From CAMCXT01 sp046302715 (GTDB lineage Bacteria; Bacteroidota; Bacteroidia; M30B66): DNA of 15,869 nt. The translations under genes were made by a program, and so were the position numbers. Positions within the stretch are counted from its first letter, which is position 1. Each line of letters opens with the position of its first letter. A model generated the notes under the pieces. That model saw only the letters and a list, made by a program, of their open reading frames with translations. It was not told where the DNA came from and ran no database searches. The stretch spans positions 1-15,869 of the forward strand of contig JBKCHQ010000187.1 of the NCBI GenBank assembly GCA_046302715.1, in the 5' to 3' direction. This document shows positions 8,230 through 15,125 of the stretch, piece after piece.

Positions 8230-8902
8230 ATTTGTACCCTACACCTTTAATGGTGCGAATATAGTTATCTCCGAGCTTTTCTCTTAATTTTCTGATATGA
8301 ACATCAATGGTTCGGTCGCCCACAACCACATCATCTCCCCATACACTTTTTAGAATATCCTCGCGGGTAAATACTTTTCCAGGTTTTGATGCAAGCAAAG
8401 CGATGAGTTCAAATTCTTTTTTGGGCAAATTTATTTGCTGATCGTCTTTGACAATTAAATATTTTTCGCGGTCAATAGTAAACCCATTAACCTGCAAAAC
8501 ATCCTCACTACCGCCCGTCTTGCCTGCTCTTCTCAGTATAGCTTTAACCCTGCTCACCAAAACACGAGGCTTTATAGGTTTATTTATGTAGTCATCTGCT
8601 CCGGCATCAAAACCTGCTATTTGACTGTAATCTTCGTTGCGGGCGGTCAAAAATGCAATTAATACACTTTTAAGGTCAGCGGTTTCTCTAATAATTCTGC
8701 AGGTTTCGATTCCATCTAAATCGGGCATCATAACATCCAGTATTATTAAATCAGGTTTTTCCTTGGCAGCTATCTTAATGGCATCTCGGCCATTGGTAGA
8801 GGTAAACACCTCAAATCCTTCTTTATTTAAATTATAGCTGATGAACTCGAGGATATCCGGTTCATCATCAACGAGAAGAATTCTTGTTTTTTCTGAGCTC
8901 AT
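8219..8902 (-). CDS. OmpR/PhoB-family response regulator
   Basis: DNA-binding regulator partnered with the kinase that overlaps its 3-prime end. With the ATG at 8902 it has 227 residues. The receiver domain (about 5-122) has the acidic pair D12/D13, phosphoacceptor D56 in LDVMMPD, switch T86 and K108 in NKP. The winged-helix domain (about 130-226) carries LPKKEFELIALLASKPGKVFTREDI and the family-typical DRTIDVHIRKLREKLG and IKGVGYKF. The frame stays open to a TTG at 8926, but that TTG is part of the promoter element TAATTTTG, so the ATG is preferred. PhoB-like phosphate control is a guess from architecture only; no phosphate transport genes are in the window. Confidence 0.94.
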   Translation of the reverse strand: MSSEKTRILLVDDEPDILEFISYNLNKEGFEVFTSTNGRDAIKIAAKEKPDLIILDVMMPDLDGIETCRIIRETADLKSVLIAFLTARNEDYSQIAGFDAGADDYINKPIKPRVLVSRVKAILRRAGKTGGSEDVLQVNGFTIDREKYLIVKDDQQINLPKKEFELIALLASKPGKVFTREDILKSVWGDDVVVGDRTIDVHIRKLREKLGDNYIRTIKGVGYKFEF

Positions 8903-8923
8903 GGGCTTCAGTTTGTTTTCATG

Positions 8924-8931
8924 CAAAATTA
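8924..8931 (-). promoter_or_regulatory. -7 element of the response-regulator promoter
   Basis: TAATTTTG on the minus strand ends 21 bases before the ATG at 8902. It gives the two-component pair its own transcription start within a long run of leftward genes. Confidence 0.5.
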
Positions 8932-8946
8932 GGTATTACTAATTTT

Positions 8947-8956
8947 TTAACGTTAA
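8947..8956. promoter_or_regulatory. 10-bp palindrome upstream of the two-component promoter
   Basis: TTAACGTTAA is a perfect palindrome ending 15 bases upstream of the TAATTTTG element, so it overlaps where the -33 contact would be. The position suits an operator, perhaps for autoregulation, but a 10-bp AT-rich palindrome can occur by chance. Confidence 0.3.
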
Positions 8957-8984
8957 GCCCATGTTATGATTTTACCCCATCGTG

Positions 8985-10328
8985 TTAAATGGCCTTTCCC
9001 TCCCAACTTCGAGAATACATATAAACCAACGACGCCAATGTCAAAACTAAAAAATACAGCGGTTCTGTGAGCCAGATTATGGCCACATCGGCTTTTAAAA
9101 ACACGCCTAAAAACCAGGCTACTAAACAGTAAAATGCAATAGTTAAAACTTCTATCATAAGCGTAACTTTTGTATTGCCGCTGCCACTTACTCCACTAAA
9201 CCACACCGACCCAACGGCAAAAAACAAAAGCGCCGAGGAAACAACATATAAGGTGGGAATACAATCAGCAATCAGGTTCGCATCGTTTTTATTCAGTGCC
9301 AGTGCCATTAAAGATTCGGGAAACGTTACATTAAGCACAATTAATGGCACTGCTGCAAATAAGGCAAACAAGGAAATTCGTTTTAAAACGGGGACAACTG
9401 AAGCGCTGCGTCCCTCACCAATTAAACGCGAAACCATTGTGTTGGTAGCCGAACTAAACCCCCAAAACGGCACCATCTGAAACATATACACCATGCGAAT
9501 AACGATGGAAACGGCTAATGCCCTGGGCCCATTTTGCTCGATGATGATAAAAAATAAAAACCAACCCAGATGCGATACAAAATACTGTAACATTACCGGC
9601 AATGAGGTAGAAAATATGGGGTTGAGTAGCTTTTTAGAAGGCAATAAACGTTGAAACATTCCAAATTTCTTTACAAAACCTTGATAAAAAACGGCAACTG
9701 CAAAAACAAAGGTTCCACAAAGCTCTGCAAGCGACGAAGCGATGGCTGCTCCCTGAATGCCTAAAGGTTCAAATCCGTATTTACCAAAAATCAAAATATC
9801 GTTGAGAAATACGTTGGCACCCGCTGTTAAAAATAATGCCGCTAGCGTAACATTGGGTTTGGAAACACCAATGTAAAAAGCGCGAAAACCTAAGTTTATA
9901 AAAGCAAATAAAATGCCCCATGCCCGATGATCCAAGTAACGTAATGCTTGCTGTTCAATAATTGGATTTTGAATCATAGGACCCAGAATAAATGGCCCTG
10001 TACCCACAATGAGCAACCATAAAAAGACGGAAAATCCGAATAAAAAAAAGAGGCTCTGGGTAAAGGTGGTGCCAATGGCGGGCATACTGCCTTCGCCGTG
10101 CCTACGGGCAATGATTATTTGTACCCCTACAGAAAAGCCTAAGCCTAATGTATAAAACGTTGAAAAGTAAAGACCGGCTAACCCAACGGCATCAAGCGCC
10201 AATTCGCTTACTCCCGACATAAAATACACGTCGGTAGCTAGAATTACATTTTGAGCAAGCCCTCCAATTATAATGGGCAGTGCCAGCGTTAAAATCTCCT
10301 TATTGCTAAACCCTTTACTATTATCCAC
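8985..10328 (-). CDS. MATE-family efflux transporter
   Basis: Inner-membrane antiporter of the multidrug and toxic compound extrusion family, exporting cationic compounds or metabolites with H+ or Na+ as driver. The 447 residues are almost entirely hydrophobic and are consistent with 12 helices in two homologous halves. The first half starts EILTLALPIIIGGLAQNVILATDVYFMSGV, with the typical P and the D in helix 1. The second half begins near LPVMLQYFVSHLGWFLFFIIIEQNGP. The start is GTG at 10328; the next in-frame Met lies beyond the first helix, and a nearby ATG is followed at once by a stop in another frame. It starts 12 bases after the rlmI-like gene ends, so the two are probably co-transcribed. 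The substrate cannot be told. Confidence 0.9.
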   Translation of the reverse strand: MDNSKGFSNKEILTLALPIIIGGLAQNVILATDVYFMSGVSELALDAVGLAGLYFSTFYTLGLGFSVGVQIIIARRHGEGSMPAIGTTFTQSLFFLFGFSVFLWLLIVGTGPFILGPMIQNPIIEQQALRYLDHRAWGILFAFINLGFRAFYIGVSKPNVTLAALFLTAGANVFLNDILIFGKYGFEPLGIQGAAIASSLAELCGTFVFAVAVFYQGFVKKFGMFQRLLPSKKLLNPIFSTSLPVMLQYFVSHLGWFLFFIIIEQNGPRALAVSIVIRMVYMFQMVPFWGFSSATNTMVSRLIGEGRSASVVPVLKRISLFALFAAVPLIVLNVTFPESLMALALNKNDANLIADCIPTLYVVSSALLFFAVGSVWFSGVSGSGNTKVTLMIEVLTIAFYCLVAWFLGVFLKADVAIIWLTEPLYFLVLTLASLVYMYSRSWEGKAI

Positions 10329-10340
10329 CTCAATTACCCA

Positions 10341-11510
10341 TTAGCGCAACATTAAAACAAATCCTTTTAGATATTCGCTTTCGGGATGAAACGGATTTAC
10401 CGGATGATCGGGTGGCTGATTCAATTGATGAATAATGCTACAGTCTTTGCCGGCCTCAATGGCCGCTGCCGAAATGGTATGCCTGAATAGCTCACGGTCC
10501 ACCACCTGACTGCAACTAAAGGTAAACAACAAGCCGCCCGGCTTGAGCCTTTTTAAGCCCTGAATATTTAACCGCTTATAAGCCTGTACCGCTCGATGAC
10601 GGGCATCGAGATGTTTGGCAAATGCCGGTGGATCGAGCACAATAATATCGTAAAGCTCGTTTTGAGTTTTTAGCCATTCGGGAACATCGGCCTGCATGGA
10701 TTGATGACGGGCGCAGCCGGGTTCGTTTAGCTCAACGTTTTCATCGGTTAAAGTCACAGCCCGTGATGAACTATCTACGGAGGAAACATTACTTGCTCCT
10801 CCCGCTAATGCAGCAACACTAAAGCCACCTGTGTAGCAAAAAGTATTCAATACCGATTTACCTTCTGAATAAGAACGCAACAACTGGCGATTATCGCGCT
10901 GATCGATGAAAAAGCCCGTTTTTTGACCGTTTACAAAATCAATCTTGAATTTGAGTTGGTTTTCGAAACACACCTCTTCTCCCATACCTGTACCCGCAAG
11001 CCAGGCATTTCCGTCTTTTCTACCGAGCGACTCGGCCGATTTATCATATACCGCCGAAATAAAATCAGAAGCACAAAGCATTAAGGCTTCGGCAATAGCT
11101 TTGCGCTCGGCAAACATTCCGATAGAATGACATTGCACCACCGCTGTTTTTCCATAAACATCAATAATCAGCCCGGGCAGACCGTCACCTTCGCCATGCA
11201 CTAGCCTAAATGCATTGGTGAATTGGGATGGGAGGCCTAAGGCCTTTCTGTTTTTAACGCAGCAGGCTAAAACGTTATTCCAAAAATCGTCCTCTGGTAA
11301 TCTTGTAGCAAATTGAAGTAAGCGCACGGTGATAGAGCCTTTTTGGTAATGCCCCCAACCCAGGGCCTTGCCCGTATGTGAAAACACCTGCACTCTTCCT
11401 CCTTCCTCTGGATTGCCCTCAATCTGTTGAATAGCCCCTGAAAAAATCCAGGGATGAAAGCGAAGTATTGAACGCTCCTTGCCCTGTTTTAAAATAATTT
11501 TGGGGAACAT
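10341..11510 (-). CDS. RlmI-type class I SAM-dependent rRNA (cytosine) methyltransferase
   Basis: Resembles RlmI, which makes m5C at position 1962 of E. coli 23S rRNA. It has 389 residues, the usual size. An N-terminal PUA domain (about 3-70, with HPWIFSGAI) comes first, then the EEHD-like middle domain with GEGDGLPGLIIDVYG (106-120). The C-terminal Rossmann methyltransferase has GQKTGFFIDQRDNR (195-208), SAM motif I VLNTFCYTGGFSVAA (220-234), DPPAF (293-297) and the catalytic-Cys segment TFSCSQ (C333). The start is ATG at 11510. It is followed by the MATE gene after 12 bases and preceded by the DUF3078 gene 62 bases away; no clear promoter is seen in that gap. Exact target specificity is inferred from the family. 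Confidence 0.9.
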   Translation of the reverse strand: MFPKIILKQGKERSILRFHPWIFSGAIQQIEGNPEEGGRVQVFSHTGKALGWGHYQKGSITVRLLQFATRLPEDDFWNNVLACCVKNRKALGLPSQFTNAFRLVHGEGDGLPGLIIDVYGKTAVVQCHSIGMFAERKAIAEALMLCASDFISAVYDKSAESLGRKDGNAWLAGTGMGEEVCFENQLKFKIDFVNGQKTGFFIDQRDNRQLLRSYSEGKSVLNTFCYTGGFSVAALAGGASNVSSVDSSSRAVTLTDENVELNEPGCARHQSMQADVPEWLKTQNELYDIIVLDPPAFAKHLDARHRAVQAYKRLNIQGLKRLKPGGLLFTFSCSQVVDRELFRHTISAAAIEAGKDCSIIHQLNQPPDHPVNPFHPESEYLKGFVLMLR

Positions 11511-11572
11511 GTCAGATTTGTGGTTTTAGAATAAAATATGTATAAAATCCTAGCTATTTACAGCGTTTGAAT

Positions 11573-12529
11573 TTATAATTTAAGAGATATCCCTACCCCT
11601 AATACTTCTTTAAACTGGGTACGGGGGCCAGTTCCCTTAACCTCATTTCCATCAATAATGCGCGTTACGGGTATTTGTACATCATGGTCATAAATTAGAT
11701 TGGTAAACAAGCTTACCGTAAGCCATTTATTTGCCTTTATCATTAAGATAGTTTCCCAGTTTACGTCAATATTTGCCCGTTGTTCCTTAATGGGATCGGA
11801 ATAATTGTTAAAGAGCTGTAGATTAGACACAATACCATAATGGGTTCCAAAATCTTTTTGCAGCCTAGTGCGCAGGTAGGCCCCAAATTCCATACGTGAG
11901 TTTTTGCCTTGGGTAATGATTGCCCCGCTGCTGTCGCGAATTGCGGCAGTTACCCCAAACTGCCCTGCATCAGCCAGGGTTTGGTTACGCACAAATGTGG
12001 CCCTTCCGGTTGCAGGCGATAGAAACACCGAAAACCAATCGTTGGGTTTGTAGTCCACTCCTACTGCCAGTGATAAAAAACCGGGCGCCAAAAAATCGGA
12101 GATGATTGTTGAGTCGTCGGGTAATTTGTAGCCCGGCAGAAACTGAGTACGGAAGTTAAGCAGGCCGGCATAGAAAAACTTACCTTTAATTTTCTTACCA
12201 AACTTACCATTGATTTCAAGCTTATCCTCGTTCTTACTGAGCCGTTCGGTTTTGGTTGAAATTACTCCCAAGCCAGCGTCCAATACACTTTCGAAATAGG
12301 TGTCGTCTTTCCTATATTTTAGAAAGTAACTACCTAACAAGGTAGCCGAAAAAGCATTTTCACCCCCAGAAGCCCAATTAGTAAGCGATACCTGATTGAT
12401 TGTTAAAGTGGAAAAACCGCCCCGTTTCCAACCGGCAACACTGGTATCTTCGTCGATGGTAATTTGAGCATGGCAAAACAGCGTAAAGCTCATAAGAAAA
12501 ACGATAAAAAAACCTGATCTTTTTAACAT
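11573..12529 (-). CDS. DUF3078 domain-containing exported protein (probable outer-membrane protein)
   Basis: Uncharacterised Bacteroidota family. It has 318 residues with a signal peptide (MLKRSGFFIVFLMSFTLFCHAQ). The mature part has the family features GWKRGGFSTLTINQVSLTNWASGGEN (about 33-58). Alternating polar and aromatic strands continue to the C-terminus (VGVDYKPNDWFSVFLSPATG; EFGAYLRTRLQKDFG), which suggests an outer-membrane beta-barrel and accounts for the lack of any catalytic motif. It begins 11 bases after mscL ends, so both are probably on one transcript. Nothing in the sequence points to a ligand. DUF3078 is assigned from recognition of the motif and could not be checked by a search. 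Confidence 0.75.
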   Translation of the reverse strand: MLKRSGFFIVFLMSFTLFCHAQITIDEDTSVAGWKRGGFSTLTINQVSLTNWASGGENAFSATLLGSYFLKYRKDDTYFESVLDAGLGVISTKTERLSKNEDKLEINGKFGKKIKGKFFYAGLLNFRTQFLPGYKLPDDSTIISDFLAPGFLSLAVGVDYKPNDWFSVFLSPATGRATFVRNQTLADAGQFGVTAAIRDSSGAIITQGKNSRMEFGAYLRTRLQKDFGTHYGIVSNLQLFNNYSDPIKEQRANIDVNWETILMIKANKWLTVSLFTNLIYDHDVQIPVTRIIDGNEVKGTGPRTQFKEVLGVGISLKL

Positions 12530-12540
12530 AGGGTTTGATC

Positions 12541-12918
12541 TTAACGGTGCTTTAATAAATCGCGAATTTCGGTAAGTAGTTTCTCTTCATTGCCCGGTTC
12601 GATAGGAGCCGACTCTGCCTGCTTATTTTTACGAAGGGTGTTCATCCCTTTAATCAGCAGAAACAATGCAAATGCCGTAATTAAAAATGTTATGATAGCC
12701 TGGATAAATTTGCCATAGGCAATCTTTGCCTTACCAAACTCAATTACGGCTGCACTAAAGTCAATTTCGCCTAAAACCAAACCAATAAGCGGCATCAATA
12801 TATCGGCTACAAGTGAATTAACTATGCCTCCAAAAGCAGCACCGATTACCACACCCACGGCTAAATCAACAACGTTGCCCTGTGAAGCAAATTCACGAAA
12901 TTCTTTTAGAATACTCAT
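12541..12918 (-). CDS. mscL: Large-conductance mechanosensitive channel
   Basis: Inner-membrane homopentameric channel that opens under membrane tension to release solutes on hypo-osmotic shock. From the ATG at 12918 it has 125 residues (E. coli MscL has 136). The N-terminal amphipathic helix EFREFASQGNVVDLAVGVVIGAAFGGIVNSLV contains the conserved pore-lining TM1. LMPLIG follows, then a short periplasmic loop and TM2 (FIQAIITFLITAFALFLLIK). The cytoplasmic C-terminal helix ends EEKLLTEIRDLL, the typical helical bundle. The frame remains open to a TTG at 12942, but that is the promoter's own TTG. It leads the operon with the DUF3078 gene. Confidence 0.95.
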   Translation of the reverse strand: MSILKEFREFASQGNVVDLAVGVVIGAAFGGIVNSLVADILMPLIGLVLGEIDFSAAVIEFGKAKIAYGKFIQAIITFLITAFALFLLIKGMNTLRKNKQAESAPIEPGNEEKLLTEIRDLLKHR

Positions 12919-12939
12919 AAAACTTGATTTTGTATGGTT

Positions 12940-12970
12940 CAAAGCTATGATAATTAGCTATACGTTCAAA
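12940..12970 (-). promoter_or_regulatory. mscL promoter, full -33/-7 match
   Basis: The minus strand reads TTTG (12970-12967), a 19-base spacer, then TAGCTTTG (12947-12940): both Bacteroidota consensus elements at the textbook spacing. The -7 element ends 21 bases before the ATG at 12918. This is the clearest promoter in the window. Confidence 0.7.
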
Positions 12971-13045
12971 AAAGCATCGGTGAAACACCCAAGCTGCCTA
13001 AATTTTAACGCCGTTGAAGCGAGCTTTGGAAGGCTGCATGGGGAG

Positions 13046-13371
13046 TTAATTGAGCGTTCCCTCCGCCGTAGGGGTCCAAAGCCTGTAGAAATTAAACTGT
13101 TTTGAATATTGGGTCTTGGGCAGAATACCAAACATAACTCTTCATTGTTTAATGCACTTTCGGTTAATACCTGACATTTTTCTTGGATTTTAGCTTTTTC
13201 AAATTCTTCGGATGACACTTTACACACTACCTTTTTAAACGAGGCAGTTATCCGAGTTTGCATTTTGGGTTCGGCCTCAAATTTTCTGAAGCAGGCCAGC
13301 GAAGCATGTGCGGCTATTACCGGAACAAACTTATTGGGCACGGTATCTTTAATGAGTATGTACATCTTCAT
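13046..13371 (-). pseudogene. PTH2-like (peptidyl-tRNA hydrolase II fold) protein, apparent -1 base frameshift near its C-terminus
   Basis: Starts at ATG 13371 with MKMYILIKDTVP. The AAHASLACFRKF segment, the FKKVVCKVSSEEFEKAK strand-helix and VLTESALNNEELCLVFCPR resemble the PTH2 fold (peptidyl-tRNA hydrolase II; small Bacteroidota relatives are mostly uncharacterised). After FCPR (residue 86, about 13114) the continuous frame turns into an Arg/Ser-rich tail unlike the family and runs on into the mscL promoter (stop at 12958). If one base is added in the GGG at 13111-13113, the protein reads PQYSKQFNFYRLW and stops at TAA 13048-13046, giving about 108 residues. The FNFYRLW ending is what I expect for this family. 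So this is either a true mutation or a sequencing error. If the frame is real as read, the CDS is 12958-13371. A promoter element lies 12 bases upstream. Confidence 0.55.
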
Positions 13372-13383
13372 TTGAACGCTTCC

Positions 13384-13391
13384 CAAAAATA
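13384..13391 (-). promoter_or_regulatory. -7 element of the PTH2-like gene promoter
   Basis: TATTTTTG on the minus strand matches TAnnTTTG and ends 12 bases before ATG 13371. Its TTG is in frame with the gene and mimics a start. The insertion-sequence remnant ends some 25-45 bases upstream. Confidence 0.45.
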
Positions 13392-13416
13392 GCTTCAGTC
13401 AAAAATAAAGATTTAA

Positions 13417-14319
13417 TTAAAAATAATGGTTGAACTTTTGGAATGTGGCAAACTCGGTTTGGGTTTTCGGGTAGTGGATTTTTCCATATTTCAGCGGGAA
13501 TTCTATGGGTGTTAATTTTGCAAGTGACCGGTGCAGTCTTTCATTGTTGTTCATAAAAATCCTCTGGTTTGATTAGGTTTGCACTTAGGTTAGTTCTTCG
13601 AAAAGATATGCATCCAGAAGTTCCTCCCAGAAGGTTTTGTTGAAAGGTTCAATGTAGCCCTTTTGAGAAGGTTTTCCCTTTTCAATAAATACCACTTCGA
13701 TTTTCCGCTCTAAGGCTTTGCACCATTGTCTAAGTGCTTCCGCAATAAACTCTGGACCGTTAACCCCACGTATTTTCTCTGGCTTTTCTCTCCATTGAAT
13801 CACTACTTACCTTGCGGTGATTAAGCTTCTGGCAGTGATGATCTTTGCGACAGTGATATTAAGCGCTTCACGGTTGAAGACATCGATAACATTAAATGCT
13901 CTGAAGGGCACGCCCTGAAACAAACTACCCTTCATAAAATCCATACTCCAAGGAAGGTTCAGATAAAATGCTTGTACTAGCAACTGCTTTACGCTGGCAG
14001 CAAAGCGTTTACGGCTCTTACGACGCATACTTAGGATTGCCTCCTCGTAGAGTCTGTTAAGGCATTTGTGATTAACCAGACGTCCTGCATTGCGCAGCCG
14101 TAAATACAGCATCCAAAAGAAACAAGAAGGCCGTTTTAATGCCATCTGGACTAAAATCTAATGATACCGGGGATCATCTTGTGTTTTAAATGGTGTATAG
14201 CGGCATACCGTTGTGCTGATTTTCAAAGCTCTTCAGGCCTAGCGAACTGGTTGATTATGCTTTAAAGGAGCATAATCAACCAGTTCGCGTTTTTCGCCAG
14301 ACCCCACAACTTTTTTCAA
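13417..14319 (-). pseudogene. IS3-family transposase orfB remnant (DDE integrase), six in-frame stops
   Basis: One frame can be read from about 14319 (LKKVVGSGEKRELVDYA) to the stop at 13419-13417. It holds ALKISTTVCRYTPF, the HTH_21-like LYLRLRNAGRLVNHK, then the rve catalytic core WSMDF (first Asp) and FNVIDVFNREALNI. Further on are KPEKIRGVNGPEFI, KPSQKGYIEPFNKTFWEE (catalytic Glu), and a C-terminal HRSLAKLTPIEF. In-frame stops are at 14241-14239 (TAG), 14235-14233 (TGA), 14160-14158 (TAG), 13809-13807 (TAA), 13587-13585 (TAA) and 13575-13573 (TAA). The second catalytic Asp of the usual DNGPEF is Val (VNGPEF). With these lesions no active transposase can be made. All fragments are in the same frame, so decay was by substitution rather than indels. 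Confidence 0.85.
14242..14288. repeat. Perfect 20-bp inverted repeat with 7-base loop inside the transposase remnant
   Basis: Arms at 14242-14261 and 14269-14288 are exact reverse complements, with loop TTAAAGG. The right arm is followed on the plus strand by GTTTTT (14289-14294), so plus-strand RNA would look like an intrinsic terminator, yet no plus-strand gene reads into it. On the minus strand the two arms encode RELVDYA and HNQPVR of orfB. Confidence 0.9.
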
Positions 14320-14327
14320 ATGCCTCT

Positions 14328-14570
14328 TTAAAAAATCCGATTCTGCATTGGTAATTCAGTGACCACTTGCTGGGCTAAAGCAAAATCTGCCTCCAACTCT
14401 TTGAGCAGCTTCAGACCTGCATGTGCCATCCCACCGTATTTACTCTGCCACTGATAAAATTTCGCCTAGCTTATACCATGCTCTAGGCAAATGTCTGCAC
14501 CCTTCAACCTTTTCTCATGATAATAGAGAATACTGATAATCTGTGTTTTTGTAAATTTTTTATTTTTCAT
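14328..14570 (-). pseudogene. IS3-family transposase orfA remnant (HTH_Tnp_1), amber stop
   Basis: From ATG 14570 the frame reads MKNKKFTKTQIISILYYHE...ADICLEHGIS, then TAG at 14468-14466, then AKFYQWQSKYGGM and a helical LKLLKELEADFALAQQ region. It ends at TAA 14330-14328. This is the helix-turn-helix plus leucine-zipper protein (OrfA) of IS3-family elements, in which Glu normally stands where the TAG is (HGISE-FY-W). The end of the frame appears shifted, since NRIF is followed directly by stop and KEAFEK appears one frame over. The run AAAAAAG at 14316-14310, between orfA and orfB, matches the slippery heptamer IS3 elements use for -1 frameshifting. Confidence 0.8.
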
Positions 14571-14637
14571 AGGATTCCTGGAAATTACTACTTTCAATAG
14601 TAGCTGTATTCTGGGAAACTATAACTATGAATTATTA

Positions 14638-15120
14638 CTATTTGAGTTTACCTAACAGTTGCCTACCCATTTGAGTATTGGGGTCAATTTTCGTTATTTT
14701 ATACTTCTCAGGAGGTACGCCGGGATATTCATCACGTGTTTCTTCAGGTCTATCATCCTGAACTTGAAATACAATATTTTCAACTTGACTTTGATTGTAC
14801 GGCGTTCCATTTGGACAATTTCCTATAAAAGATCCATTATACCAACAACCGCTTATGTAGCCATATTTTGAGACCAAAACACCTGCTCCGTTACAATATC
14901 CAGAATAAAAGCCACCATAATAAAATGATCCATCAGACCAATAACACACTCCTTGACCATTGGCAAAACCGTTATAAATTTCTCCATAATAATAGCCATT
15001 GGGGTAATAAATTATACCAACACCCGATGTGCCGAAATAACTTGCGCTGTAGATTTGTGCATTGGTTTTAAGAATACTTAATGCCATGACAATTGAAAAT
15101 ACAAAAATTGTTTTTTTCAT
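14638..15120 (-). CDS. Exported MORN-repeat protein
   Basis: 160 residues with a signal peptide (MKKTIFVFSIVMALSILKTNAQ). About 30-100 is a run of MORN-type repeats rich in Tyr and Gly: GVGIIYYPNG, YYYGEIYNGFANGQGVCYWSDG, FYYGGFYSGYCNGAGVLVSKYG and YISGCWYNGSFIG. MORN repeats form an extended beta sheet used for protein or lipid contacts, or as scaffolds. The C-terminal 60 residues (SQVENIVFQVQDDRPEETRDEYPG...LLGKLK) are charged and not recognised. It has no T9SS sorting tail and no lipobox, so it is likely periplasmic or loosely outer-membrane attached. It begins 5 bases after the peptidase gene ends and is almost certainly co-transcribed with it, so a functional link is plausible but unproven. 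The DNA is visibly AT-rich. Confidence 0.8.
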   Translation of the reverse strand: MKKTIFVFSIVMALSILKTNAQIYSASYFGTSGVGIIYYPNGYYYGEIYNGFANGQGVCYWSDGSFYYGGFYSGYCNGAGVLVSKYGYISGCWYNGSFIGNCPNGTPYNQSQVENIVFQVQDDRPEETRDEYPGVPPEKYKITKIDPNTQMGRQLLGKLK

Positions 15121-15125
15121 ATTAA

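Larger units (their letters stand above)
13417..14570 (-). mobile_element. Degenerate IS3-family insertion sequence
   Basis: Remnants of orfA and orfB lie in the order and strand of an IS3-family element, on the minus strand, reading from about 14570 down to about 13417. Both frames are interrupted. The true ends probably lie slightly outside these limits. I compared the flanks at about 13392-13440 and 14571-14640 and found no convincing terminal inverted repeats or target duplication, so the boundaries given are those of the coding remnants. The element separates housekeeping genes on the left from the AT-rich peptidase/MORN pair on the right. Confidence 0.85.

Noticed and set aside
12824..13105. 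Plus-strand open frame of 93 codons across the mscL promoter
   Set aside because: It is antisense to mscL and to the end of the PTH2-like gene, and its composition is that of a shadow frame.
14242..14294. Intrinsic terminator on the plus strand
   Set aside because: The stem and T run fit, but no plus-strand gene reads toward it and the arms are explained by transposase coding sequence, so it is listed as a repeat instead.
14588..14603. Short inverted repeat CTACT...AGTAG near the transposon end as a terminal repeat
   Set aside because: Only 5 bp, and no matching copy was found at the other end of the element.
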